Notes: a model not told the origin generated them from the sequence alone. A DNA stretch of 64,000 nucleotides from Tanytarsus gracilentus (GCA_038502055.1 JAXRKN010000036.1:4526001-4590000); one strand, 5' to 3'. Counted from the first letter of the stretch, positions 38,444 through 49,849 are shown. Program-made: numbers and translations.

Positions 38444-39034
38444 GTCACACTTTTCTCCCGTGCGATAGCCACAAAAAATAAAAATCGACTAAACTAAAAA
38501 AGAGTCAGACGATGATGAACATTTGTATCTGGTTTATCAGCAGAGGAGAAAAATAAAATTGTCCGCGCTCTCTCGACCTTGGCAGTAAAAATATTTAAAT
38601 TAGTCGAAATGATTTTCTCACATGTAGATTCTTTTTTTGACAGTGCGAGAAAAAAAATTTCAAGCACAAGTGAGTGGATGTGATCACTATGTAATAATAT
38701 GCTTCAAACTTCAAGAGAGAAGTTTTTAGACGCATTTTAGGGACGAACAATTCATTTTAAATAAAAGAGAAAATTCAATTTATTTTTAAAGTTTATTCTT
38801 TTTTTTCTCGATTTTCTTCTGATGTTTCAAGATTAACTTAAATTTATTTTGATTAACTTTTGACTTCTATTTTTATTTCATGATGAACAGCAATTTGAAG
38901 AGTGACGTTTATTTCAATTTAAATATAATTCTTAGAGGCTTTACTATATGTCAAAAATACTGAGCTTTAATTTAAAAACCGAAAAAGCATTTAATAATTA
39001 ACCAGTAAATTAGAACAAAAAAATAAATTAATAA
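38444..39034. other. Intergenic DNA
   Basis: Upstream region of UGT copy 3 and 3' flank of the SDR gene, both leftward-transcribed. Nothing else was seen. Confidence 0.5.
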
Positions 39035-40336
39035 TTAATTGAATAAATAGGATTTTATCTCTGATGTTTTGGTCTTTGCAAATTTCCGGGCTTTGTCAGG
39101 AAGAAGATTCCTTTAAAGAATAAAAAAAAATTTTAACTCAGATGAATCTAAAAATTGATAAAAGGTCATTAATCAAACTTTGGAGACATTAAATGACAAT
39201 TTTTAATTTTTAAATGACAATTTCTTGATTTTTTGTGTTAAATTAACTTAAAAGGTTTGACAGCTATGAGTGTAAAATAAATAGACATAAATATACTCAC
39301 TGTGTGGCAAAATGCGCAAGATATAAATCACTGATGTAGATAATTCTCTTTTTTCTCAAAACTCCATGCACAGTTTTATCAGCCACCTCTGTAGGCGTAA
39401 GCAAAATAATCATATGCTTAACTTTTTCAAGAACATCTATCAGATCCTTTCGAGTATTGATAAAATCAGGAAAAACGGTCGTCAAATTAATAAATTTTTC
39501 ATAATCATTTAAACATAATTCATCGTATAATGCACTCATGAAACCTTTTACGCCATATTTCGTCGCAGAATAAACGACTGCAGACGGAATCGTATTCACA
39601 GCGGTCATGGAACAAATTGAAATTATTTTTCCACGTTTTCGTTCAATCATTTCAGGTAAAAATGTGTGAACCATCTGAAAATTTGAACATTTAATTTTGG
39701 TATTTTGCAGTCAAGTGCGTTCACATGAAACTTTTATCGACGACAATATTTAAATTCAAAATGACCACACTTGATATATTTCAGAAAATAACTAACCCAA
39801 AACTGTGATGTCAAATTCACATCGACAACTTTTTGAATGTCATTTACATTGCTCTTTGCAAAATTTGACATGTACAAGAGTCCCGCATTGTTCACCAGAA
39901 TATCCACAGAACCCATTTGATTTTTGATTTCAGATTTCAGTTTCAAAATTGCGGAAAAATTAGAAATGTCACACTCGAAAGCTTTACAATGAACTTTGAA
40001 AGCTTCTTCAATTTCCTGCGCTGTTTTTTCGGCACTCTTTATGTCAATATCGACAATCGCAATATTGCATCCTTCACGTGCAAGCCTAAAACTCAGAGCT
40101 CTTCCTAATCCATTTCCACCTCCAGTTACCACTGCAAGTTGATTTGAAATATTTTCAGCTTCTTCGGGTTGAAAAAATTTCCAAATTTTTTCCATCAATT
40201 CAAGCACAATCAACATGATAATTTCAAATGCCAATTTAAATAATTTCACTTGCATTTGAACGCGATCTTTTAGAGTTATTTCCAGCTCTTTGGCGGGAAC
40301 ATAATCTTTTTCCAAAATCTCTGTAATTCTAAACAT
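39035..40336 (-). CDS. Short-chain dehydrogenase/reductase (retinol/17-beta-HSD type)
   Basis: NAD(P)-dependent oxidoreductase acting on retinoid-, steroid- or fatty-alcohol-like substrates. Exons 39797-40336, 39301-39674 and 39035-39110 join in phase to about 329 residues. An N-terminal hydrophobic segment (LFKLAFEIIMLIVLELMEKI) probably anchors it to ER or lipid droplets. The Rossmann motif is AVVTGGGNGLGR, NNAG is present, and the catalytic Ser lies in ISICSMTAV. The active-site YSATKYG is intact. The layout matches RDH10, HSD17B11/13 or the insect epidermal retinol dehydrogenase group. The last coding exon is short. The codon at the end of exon 2 reads CAG-TGA when unspliced, so intron retention would truncate the protein there. 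Confidence 0.92.
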
Positions 40337-40529
40337 TTTTTAACAACCGATTCGTTTGAAAGCCAAGCGAGAAATGAAAAAAAAAATCTTTTAAGACTTT
40401 TAGAATGACGCTTGATTTTTTTTTATTTTTAATAATGAGTTGAATTACAAATAAGGTGCTGATTTTTGTGTGTGTGCTCAAAGATTAAATTCTTTGAAAC
40501 TTTTTATCTTCAAAATATTCATGATGACA

Positions 40530-41921
40530 TTAGACATTTCCGACGTACGCGGTTCCAATTAGCTTCTTATTTTTATGTCGAATTGAATGAGTGCTCACAC
40601 TAAATTTCACATCGTTATAAGATAAGTTACATCTTCGATTTGCACGCAACTTGAAGCACAAAGTATAAATTGCAAATTCAATCTCTGGAGCGGTTCCGAT
40701 GAACATTGAACTCACTGATTTTGGCCGTTGGTCAATATCAAAACGAAGTTTTACAATTTTGATTTTCTGGATGTAAAAAAAAATTATAATCACATCTGCT
40801 TCATGGATCTGCGAAATCGTCTCTTGAGTGAAGAAGATCTAATCGACCTTTATCTGGGTTGATCTCCAGCACTCGAGAGAAGGCATGATTCATTTCACTT
40901 TCGTTTCGATGAAACAGAGGCTTCACCATAATACGGGATTTCGCAGTTCATTCATTAATTAGTATTAGTGGAAAAAGATTAAGCTTGAAAAGATTTTTTG
41001 TTCGCTGTCATTTAGAATTGAGAATTAACAATTGTCTTTAAATAAAAATTTAAAAAATCATTAATTTTCATTTATGAATATTGTTATAAGGTAAAAACGT
41101 TCTATAAGAGCCCTTAGTTTATGTTAATTGATGAGAACAAAAAGACTTATTGAAACTTACATCATTCAGCTCTGTGAACCCTAACCATCCTTTATAATTA
41201 AGCTCGCCAGATTTTTCTAAGTGAGCAAAATAAATCCAATTATGAGTTCCAATGACTTTGTTCTTCTTAATTTCCGTAAGAAAAACATGCTCAAATCCAG
41301 ACGAGGTTGCATTAGTTCCTTTATTTCTCGGATAAAAATCAAACCATATATTTTTCAAGAGATCATAATCCGAAGATGTATCGTTAGAGAGAAGTTTTTT
41401 CTCTTCCAAAAATTTCATAAGTTTTCTGCGTATAAAAATTTGTTAATGAAATCTCAACAGATGAAAATGTTACTCACTTAATAACGGCGGTTTCCAAGAG
41501 AGCATTTATAAACTCATTCTCCTCTCTCATCTCATCAGCTGTTTCAAGCTCATCGACCGATGAGTTTCTCTCAAAGTTATCATACATGACGATCATTTTC
41601 TTAATGGTGTTTGCCTCAAAAATCTCATCGCTCAATGTTAGTAAACTAAAAAATGAGATTTTCCATAAAAGTCTTCTAAATTTCATTAAATGCTACTTTT
41701 CAGGTGCACGATCTTCAGTCATTTTTTTTTTTTTATTTTTTTTTTCGTTTATTATTTGCTTCTGTTCGTTTGTAAAATTTTTTGATGGCTTAACGGTCGT
41801 TGAATTGGATTGCGTCAGCACTGGAATCACCACTGAATTTGGTTTTCGTTAAATTAATTCAAAAATTTGCGGAATGAAACTTACCAAGAAATAATAAATA
41901 AATTACAGACGTTGACTTCAT
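40530..41921 (-). CDS. EndoU-family (poly(U)-specific) endoribonuclease, secreted
   Basis: Five exons, 41885-41921, 41697-41832, 41478-41645, 41161-41425 and 40530-40766, join in phase to about 280 residues. It has a signal peptide (MKSTSVIYLLFLG), a Lys/Asn-rich linker, then one EndoU domain. All three catalytic residues of XendoU are present at nearly the same numbering: His160 in GFEHVF, His175 in GTHNWIYF and Lys218 in RPKSVSS. The following MFIGTAPEIEFAIYTLCF is the family's C-terminal signature. EndoU enzymes cut RNA at uridylates with Mn2+. The secreted, single-domain form suggests a digestive or extracellular role. The exon 2 donor (GTAGCA) is weak, so that junction is the least certain. 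Confidence 0.92.
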
Positions 41922-41958
41922 TCTTACTCACTCAACTGCTTAGGATTAAATAAAATTG

Positions 41959-41962
<4 letters not shown>

Positions 41963-42001
<39 letters not shown>
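41963..42001 (+). repeat. (CT)n microsatellite
   Basis: An almost pure run of CT dinucleotides, about 19 units, lies 40 bp upstream of the EndoU start codon, in the gap between the EndoU and lipase genes. On the EndoU coding strand it reads as a GAGA tract, which in Diptera can bind GAGA factor at promoters. Confidence 0.95.
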
Positions 42002-42006
<5 letters not shown>

Positions 42007-42161
42007 TACGAAAATTTCTTCAATGGGAACGTGAGAAATTAGCTCTCATAATCTTCACTAATTTATTATACCAAAATTCTTTACAATCTCACAACGATGC
42101 TTATAAGAAATGATTCATGACCTTATCCTTATCACAGTAATTAATTTCTATACTAATTTAA

Positions 42162-43185
42162 TTATGATCTCGAATAAGGTGAAATCTTTTTTGTTTTTAC
42201 ATAATAATCGCCCGTTAGATTTTTTGGAGTGTAAAGTCCAATGTAAGCCACTGGCAAACTCAAATCACAATCTTTCTTCAAATATTTTTTATAACTTGCA
42301 CATTGTCTCGATTTGAATGCTGAGCTGCTATCGGTCATTATCGCTTCTGCCCAATAAAGCGGCGCCATCATATGATTACACACACTTCTGGCTACAAAAT
42401 GATTTGTTATAAATAAATAAAAATATTTATAATTTCTCTCACTAAAATCATTTCCACAACTCGGTTGATCACATCCGCCATTAATCCAAAAATTCACATG
42501 ACCATGTGATTCCTTGGTACCCCAGTTTCTACAGTCGGTATGAATGGTCATCACAAATTCAGCATCTTCGTCACTCAATTTTTTATGACACACGAGATAC
42601 ATTTCGTTTTTCTTTACAACACCGGGGTCAAGAGCAACTATTCGTGGCACAAAATACTTTCCATTTGATTCTCTTTTAATTATTCTCGACACTAGTGGCG
42701 CAATTGATTTCGCTCCAAGTGAAAAAGCGACTAAATTAACTTTTGAGATTTCATAGCCGGTTTCTAGCATCTGCAGGAGGCCTCGAGCGAATTCTTCAGC
42801 AATTATTGGTGCATTTTTAAATACATGTAAAAATGGATTTTGATTGCCCACAATTATAAAATTATGTTTGTTGTTTGCAATGTAAGCGTTTTTCATTGCA
42901 ATTACTGTCGGAACCCAAACACCCTCCAAAGTTCCGTAAACATAAAATGTTGTTTGCTTTTGTTCATCAAAATGTACATTGTTGATGATGGATGCAAAAC
43001 TTTTTGAGTCATAAACTGTTGATGATGAACTATAGACTTTTAAATATTAAAAGTATTGATCATCAATTTTAAACAACTCACCCATGGTAGAAATGAAATC
43101 TCACGTTACTCGCGACAAATTCATTGTAATCAAAACTGTCAACGAGTTTTAAAAAACTCACGAGTAAGAGCTTGATGCCCAGCAT
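42162..43185 (-). CDS. Secreted lipase of the pancreatic lipase/phospholipase A1 family
   Basis: Two exons, 43082-43185 and 42162-43029, join in phase to about 323 residues. The N-terminal signal peptide is MLGIKLLLVSFLKLVDS. The alpha/beta-hydrolase core has a nucleophile Ser138 in LVAFSLGAKS, Asp169 in RIVALDPG and His254 in VCNHMMAPLYWAEAI, so the triad appears complete. The stretch IHTDCRNWGTKESHGHVNFW followed by INGGCDQPSC is the classic lipase beta-9/lid neighbourhood. The elbow motif is A-x-S-x-G rather than G-x-S-x-G. This one-residue change is seen in some insect lipases, and activity cannot be assumed. The substrate is unknown. Confidence 0.92.
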
Positions 43186-43590
43186 CTCGACAACTAAGCT
43201 CTTTTTTTCTAATTTAATATGTTTTCCACTCTCTGCCACCACTCTCTGTGATTTAGTTATGAAATTTTTCTACCGCACTAATGGAAGTGCGAGAGATTAA
43301 CAATTTGAGTCACAACATGAGCAGCGCACGTTTTGCATATAAAGTACATAGAGAAAATAAGATTGGTGTCGATGAACTGAGTTTATGGTTTGTTTACGTT
43401 TTCTTCGCGTATAGGTTAACAAGAAATTTATACTATGACGCTTTTAGAATTTTGCATGAATATTTTTGAGTAATTTGCATAATTTTGTGACATCTTCGTC
43501 AGCGTGTTTTTAAACCGGAATTTGTCATTTGCATTTGTTGAGCTTTAAAAAATTCAAAGCCAGTTGTTTTTTAATCGTTATCGCGGCAAG
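43186..43590. other. Intergenic DNA between divergent genes
   Basis: Likely holds the promoters of the lipase (-) and Cyt-b5-r (+). A 62-codon open frame (43281-43469) has no support. Confidence 0.45.
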
Positions 43591-45184
43591 ATGGAAAATT
43601 TAAAAGTTAAAAAAGTTGAAAACACAGTGATTAAAAAATATCCAACATATCGAAACACTTTTGTTAACGGAAATTGGAAATGGATTGAAGGAAAACGAAG
43701 AGATGACAATGCTGAAGGATTGTGGAGAATTCATGATAAAATTTACGATTTAAACTTATTTGTTGATCAGCATCCAGGCGGAAGATTTTGGATTGAATCG
43801 ACAGAGGTTAAAATAAATTTCATAAATTTCTACAAATTTTTAAAGAAGTTTTAAAACAAGTTTCGTCGCAATCCATCACCAAGGTCACTCAATTTTATAT
43901 CACATCTTCTTTCAGGGCACCGACATAACTGAAGCGTTTGAAAGCCATCACATATCAAGCAAACCTTATGAGCTTTTAGAAAAATATTATATTCGCAGTG
44001 CTGAAGAAAAGCGAAATTACTTTTACACATTTCACGAAAAAGGATTTTACAAAATACTAAAATCAAAAGTTGCGAGAAAATTGAACTCAATCGATACGAG
44101 CTTGGTCAGGAAATCGGAAAGAGTTCATGACATGACTCTAATTGCATTTCTTATCATGATCACAATTGTAAATCGAGTGCAATCAAGTGACATTTATTGG
44201 CTTTGTGTGGCTATTGCGGGACAATTACTCACATGGCTTGTGGTGATGTCGCATAACTTCCTCCACAAAGCCGACAATTGGCGAATGTATACAGCAAATT
44301 TCGCTTTGATGACGACCAGAGATTTGAGAATTCAACATATTTTATCGCACCACATGTATCCGAACACTTATGCAGATATTGAAGTCACGTGCCATGAGCC
44401 TTACTTTAAGTTCCTTCCGATTCACGCAAAGGGATTGTACTATCGAGTAATGACAATAATTTTGTCCGTTACGGCCCACACAATTTATTTTCACAACACA
44501 ATGAGATTCAGGTGAGATTGTGTGACTCTCATATTTGATGTCGAATTTGTCTCAAGGGGTGGAAATCATTAATTTTTTATATTTTTCTTGTTTGCATTAA
44601 TTAAAATTTTAGTACAAACGTTAATTAAATTGAAATTTTTAATTTTTAGAATGCAAGGATTTTTTTGGGGTAATGATCAGACAATTTTCTGGGATGAAAT
44701 TGTCATGCTATTCGTACCTAGCGTGATGATAATCTTTGGTGGTCAATCGTTATCGTTTGAATATCTCTATGATGTCTTTTTCCGATGGGTTCACATAATG
44801 CTTGCCGCAAATTTCCTCTATGTCATCAACTACATGAGTCGGGGTAATCATGCACCGCACTTAGTCCATCAAGGCGATGAGATTAAGAGTTTTGATTTTG
44901 GTGAATATCAAATCAGCACTGTGAGCGATCGAAAGGGTGCTAATTGCAACATATTCACAAATTTGGCTTATGATGGTGAACAAACTCTGCATCAACTTTT
45001 TCCATCACTTGACCATGCGATTTTACCACAACTAAAACCGATATTGATTGAGACATGTGAAGAATTTGGAGTGAAATTATATGAGTGTTCAATGTTTGAA
45101 AGTATTTACAATCAATGGACACAATTTTATAGAACTGAAATCATTTACTTGAATATCAATGAAGAGGATAAAAAGAGGAAATAA
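43591..45184 (+). CDS. Cyt-b5-r: Cytochrome b5-related protein (fatty-acid-desaturase-like fusion)
   Basis: Exons 43591-43806, 43916-44511 and 44650-45184 join to about 448 residues. The N-terminus is a cytochrome b5 domain with the heme motif DQHPGGRFW and GTDITEAFESHH. Then comes a membrane-bound desaturase domain with its di-iron histidine boxes: H185NFLH189, and H213-ILS-H217-H218 in QHILSHHMYPNT. The third box reads EQTLHQLFP, with His385 followed by Gln386, where Cyt-b5-r and front-end desaturases normally have HH. Membrane segments include LIAFLIMITIV and IYWLCVAIAGQLLTWLV. The family is ER-resident; Drosophila Cyt-b5-r is muscle-expressed and its chemistry is not settled. The start has a CAAGATGG context. 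Confidence 0.93.
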
Positions 45185-45255
45185 TGACCATTATATTTAA
45201 TTGATTATTTTATAATTATATTTTACTGAATTTAATAATAATAAGATTTTTATAA

Positions 45256-46579
45256 TTATTCATTTTCAACAAAAACGGAATCGCCTAGCTTAATTTTCTC
45301 CTCGGATACCCCACGAAAACCGAGGTGAATACCCATCACAGGACTTTCTCCACAATTTTCAAATTGTCGATATTTTTTAAGAACTTTTAATGGCTCCTCA
45401 TCTGGATTTCTTTCAGCTGTCTCAGGATCAATGTTTGTAAAAATACACCTGTGATAGATAAAAGTTTTGTCAAATAATATCAAGTTAGTTTTTTAAAACT
45501 ATTTTTACCACAAAGTTGTAAAAAGTCCTTTCGACTTTCTTCAATTCCAAAAATGTTTGCACAATAAAGATATGAAAGTAATTTAAAATATCCAAGTTCT
45601 TACCTTGTACAAGGCTTGACATTTCGGAAGACAGTATCTCCAATTTTCACCCACTTCCATGAGTCCTCAGCATATGCTTGTGGTCCCTTTATCACGATAT
45701 TCGGTCTAAATTGAAGTGGTGTAACAGGTTTTTTAATTTTAGTATTTAAATCAGCGATCGAAGTTTCATTTATAAGCATGAAAGAGGTGGCATCGTGGAG
45801 TGCGCCCGTGTCGTCTGGAATTGCGGTCTCAAAAATTTTATTTTTAGGTCGAACGTCACGTGTAGGTTTGTTATCATAATAAAAAACAAGTCTCAGTCCG
45901 AAATCCTCTTTGAGGATGAATCTTGAGAACCATTGAGCTGCCTCTTCGCCAGCATCGATCACATTAACTTCCTGACTCCAGACGCTCGCTTTATTCGGCG
46001 GTGTCGCATGCAATTTTTGAAAGTCAATTTTTATGTCAATCATTCCTGGTGCGGAAAGCGTCATTATACAGTCATTGATAGTTGGCATTATTTGAACCAA
46101 CGATGGATATGCACGTGCTGTTATAAACTCGCCCGAATTTGACCGTACCACCATAAAAACTCTATCACGAAGATTTCCACTGATCATGCCAATTTGAGAA
46201 CATTCGAATTCTGCTATTCGAATCCATCCGCAAGATTTTATTGGAAAGCAAAGGAGATCGGAAACTTCGCCAACTTTTTGCCATCTAAAAATTCAATAAT
46301 TAGTATACGTTGCCATGGAGGCTTGACATTAATTGAAATACTTTTTGGGTATTCTATTATCAAGAATTCTTTTTGCAAACGAATAAGAACCATAAGCGAA
46401 GCCAGCACACAGGGCAACTCCAGTACCAACATAAAGTGCTTGTTTTGGTGTAATATCAAGCATACCTTTAAAGAAATATATATCAGTTATCATTGATAAC
46501 AACCACTTAAAAGAGATTAATCTAATGCATGCAATAATCGTGACAATTATTCAATGCAAAAACTCAACTTACGTGACAT
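45256..46579 (-). CDS. Mitochondrial amidoxime-reducing component (mARC, MOSC domain)
   Basis: Molybdenum-cofactor enzyme of the outer mitochondrial membrane that reduces N-hydroxylated compounds, receiving electrons through cytochrome b5 and b5 reductase. Exons 46573-46579, 46342-46465, 45604-46284 and 45256-45448 join in phase to about 334 residues. A membrane anchor (ALYVGTGVALCAGFAYGSY) is followed by the MOSC N-terminal barrel (VGEVSDLLCFPIKSCGWIRI). The MOSC domain ends in PCTRCIFTNIDPETAERN, which carries the conserved cysteine of the Mo site, and EPLKVLKKYRQ. The first coding exon is only 7 nt. If it is wrong, the protein would start at the Met early in exon 2, with little change. Confidence 0.92.
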
Positions 46580-46921
46580 ATCGAGTCTCAGGCTAATTTT
46601 GGTGGATTTTGAAGGTCGAAAGGGTGAAAAAATTAATTTAACAACTTCAGATACAAAAAAAAATACTTTGTCGCTCGATGTTTAGATTAATGAGGCGACT
46701 TATGTTGGGTGAATTTTATTTAGCTAAGAGAAAATGAAAAGAATTTGTAGGGTTCCAGAATTAATTTAAAAATCTAAGTTTAAAATATTTTAAATGAGAA
46801 TTTAAACAAATTTGACAGTTAAAAATAAAAATTAATCGAATTTCTTTAAGTCGACATTAAAAAGTCTCAATATCAGACCTGAATTAGAGTAGCAAAAAAA
46901 TTTGTCAACTGCCAATTTAAA
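46580..46921. other. Intergenic DNA between divergent genes
   Basis: Short spacer between the starts of mARC (-) and the FASTK-family gene (+). It could act as a shared promoter for two mitochondrial proteins. No specific element was identified. Confidence 0.45.
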
Positions 46922-48980
46922 ATGTTCCTTTTTGAATTTCGAAACTCACTTTCGAAAAAAAAAATAAACATGCTGCTTCAAAAAGTTTGTTTACCTCGTA
47001 ATTTTTTAAAATTATCGCGTTATTTAAGACCTGATTTAATAACTAAAAGTGTTCAGCAATGTCGCTTTGAGTCCTCTCAGAAGCCGGTGATCAGGGAATC
47101 TAAATTTCTTTCACAATTCATTCCCAATTATTTTCCAGAAAAAGAAAATTTTTTGTATGAAGAATTTAGGAAAATTGAAGATGACTACAGCAAAAAGTCG
47201 ACAGAGGAAGTGATAAAAGCGTTTGAGAGTCTAGCCCATCATTGTGATGCCATAAAAAGTTACATCAGTGAAGAGAAATACAACCCACTCGTTAATGCAC
47301 TTCTTAACAAAATTCCAGACATGACGGACGAAGAATTGATTAAAATTCTTGTGAATTTAACACGATTTCCACGCGCTTCGCCAAGAGCACATAATTTTAG
47401 TGAGATATGGAACAAAATTGATGACCAGTGTTGGGATAGATCGAAAAATTGGCGTTTTCCTCTTTTACTGAAATTCATGAATGTCTATTTTCGTCTCGGA
47501 ATCAACAGACTTAGCGCTTTCAACGCAAAAGCAATATTGAAGATGAGTTCAAAAGTCGATCAGCTTTCTTCTAAAATGCTTGTAGAACTTCTGTTTTATC
47601 AGTCAATCATTCGCCATAGGGATGTCCCTATGTACACAGTTGAAGCACGAGTGAGTGAAGTTTTCAATGAGCTAACACTCGATGAGATCGGTATCGTTGG
47701 ATTGGCATTTTTCAAACGAGAGGCAAAAATCCTGAACAACTCATTGCTCGAAAAAATTTATGAAAAGGTAAGTGAATTTTAAACACTCAAAAATCATTCT
47801 AATGTTTTCTTTTAAGCTTCTTCACGAAATCGACACAGTTAATGATATGACATTGGTCAATTTAATGAAGATCCTCCGCTATTCATCGAAACCTAATCAC
47901 ACCAACTACATGAAAAGAGTCAATGACGAACTCTTGACACGAATTGACAAATTTAATTTGTTAACATGCATGCATATTGCACTTCTCGGCGTCAACTTGC
48001 AGAATTGCCATGAAGCAATAATTATAAAAATTATCGAGCGAATGAATGCTGAAATTAAAAATATTCGCTTAAAAGATCTCGATCGAATATCTCTTGCAAT
48101 TACTCTTTATGACATTAAAACTGAAAACGGCATCGAGATTGAATTCTTGAAAAATGTCCAGCAAGAGCTGAAACTTAGAGTTGATGAGATCATGAGGCAT
48201 CCAAAATGTTTGACTTCTACAGTTCACTATTTGTCAATGAAAGGAATCTACGATTTGGAATTGATTACAACGTCGCTGAAGGAAAATTTTCATGTGTTAG
48301 CTTTTGGTGAGTTAAAAAGCATAATTTTAAGGAGTGATTTAATCATCTAACTTTCAGGCAAAAACCTTCAAATGTACAGCAGAGAAGTTCTCTGCATAGA
48401 AAGTTTTGCAAAAATCAACTTGAAAGGAATTTACAATGGTCCAGTCCTCTCAGATAAAGTCAGGAAAACTGTCGCCACACTTCAGTCACAATACATCCCC
48501 TATCGCAATCAACCCTACAAATTGACACATACCGATAAAATTTTATTGGATGTTAAGGAATTTGCAGATATAAAATTTGGAACGAATATTTTAACACAAG
48601 TCCTTCCGCAGTATGAGCGTGCAGATATCATTTACTGCTTTGACGAGAATGGAAAGTCAATTACATCTCAAATAATAGACTGCTTTTCACCTAGAGATGT
48701 TCACACTGGAGAAATTTATTCAAAAGAACGTGTGCTTTCGCAGAAGTCAGAACTGGCTAGTCAAATTGACAAACTTCGAATGGTAGCGATTGTCATTGGT
48801 GGTTGGAATTTCTATTTGAGAGACAGCGATAAGCCGACAGGAACCCTCAGAATGAAATTAGACCAGCTCAAATTGATTGGATATATTCCTGTGCTGATAA
48901 ATTGGAAAGATTGGTTGAAGCCGTTGCATATTAAGGAGGAAATTTTTATGAATCAAATGAATGAAGCGCTTAGAAATTAG
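46922..48980 (+). CDS. FAST kinase domain-containing protein (FASTKD) with RAP domain
   Basis: Mitochondrial RNA-binding protein family that controls stability and processing of mitochondrial transcripts. Exons 46922-47767, 47817-48306 and 48358-48980 join in phase to about 652 residues. A second in-frame Met at 46970 begins a better presequence (MLLQKVCLPRNFLKLSRYLR) and may be the true start. The middle is helical repeat-like sequence typical of FASTKDs. The C-terminus has a RAP domain: AIVIGGWNFYLRDSDKPTGT, then LRMKLDQLKLIGYIPVLINW and KDW. I cannot tell which FASTKD paralog it is. The last exon ends about 150 bp from the converging sulfite-oxidase-like gene. Confidence 0.9.
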
Positions 48981-49132
48981 AAATAAAAGCTTTATTTTAA
49001 TTTTTAAAATATTAATCAAATCATAAAGTCGCAAATAGAAAATTTTCAAAGGAACGGGGATTACTGTTTGGATCAAAGTTCTAGAAATCAACAAAGTGGT
49101 TTAGTTTATAAACTTTATAAGCATTTCTCACC

Positions 49133-49849
49133 TCAATTGTCATCAACACTAACTTTTAAATTTCCAATTCTACATTTTTCCATCATACTAAAAATGTACG
49201 GCTTCTCGTGGATTTTCTTCATGTCTTCATCTTCCCAATATGGATCTAGTGCCATGCCTGCTGCTAACAAAATTGTTTCATTCGGATTTCCATGCTTGTC
49301 AATTAGTTTCGAAATGTCATACACCCCAACGCCGTATGAGACCCATATACCAACTTCCCTTAAAATTTTAAAAATTAATTTTAACTTTTAAATAATTTGG
49401 AGATTTCCAGATGGAGACACTTTTTACTTCAATTTTATGATTTTTAATGAACCTTTTACCTCTCGATTTCCCCTGCATTGCCAATGGTATCAAAAGTGTC
49501 TACACCTGGACTTTTAACAATATGGTACTTGTTATTATGTCGCGATAACTCTTCTTCAGTGAAAAATGGAAGTTCCTCGCGTATGGTTTTATGACTATTG
49601 CAGGGACTCTTGAGAACCTTTTCAGGCTGAGCACAATTTACTTTGTTGAGGTAATTGTCGTAGAGAAAATATCCAGACAAGCCGGTGAGTGAAGTTATTA
49701 CAAAAATGTTTGATGACTTTTTAATTGAAACGTGATGAAATTGTCGTCTGCTTCCGTTGCGTAGCTGTCTGTAAAATTTTTGTTATTATGTCAAAGAAAA
49801 AATTCGACATATGTTACCTAAAAGCTGGTCGTAACAGAGCTTTAAACAT
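49133..49849 (-). CDS. Stand-alone sulfite-oxidase-type cytochrome b5 protein (no molybdenum domain)
   Basis: Exons 49818-49849, 49460-49768 and 49133-49358 join in phase to about 188 residues. A basic presequence-like start (MFKALLRPAFRQLRNGSRRQ) is followed by a hydrophobic segment (SNIFVITSLTGLSGYFLY). The layout is that of mitochondrial intermembrane-space sulfite oxidase. A cytochrome b5 domain follows: LPFFTEEELSRHN, GIWVSYGVGVYDISKLIDKH, then ILLAAGMALDPYW and IHEKPYIFSMMEKCRIGNL. Both heme-ligand histidine positions appear kept, but the HPGG motif reads HGNP. The frame then stops with no molybdopterin or dimerisation domain, and the next gene begins about 150 bp away. It is either a separate b5 electron carrier derived from sulfite oxidase or a truncated pseudogene. 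The clean splice phases favour a working gene. Confidence 0.75.

Noticed and set aside
49020..49075. Extra exon continuing the sulfite-oxidase-like protein (sequence around NFDPNSNPRSF)
   Set aside because: An acceptor-like TTTCTAG exists, but joining needs a weak GTTAGT donor, gives only 19 more residues before a stop, and shows no convincing molybdenum-domain match.
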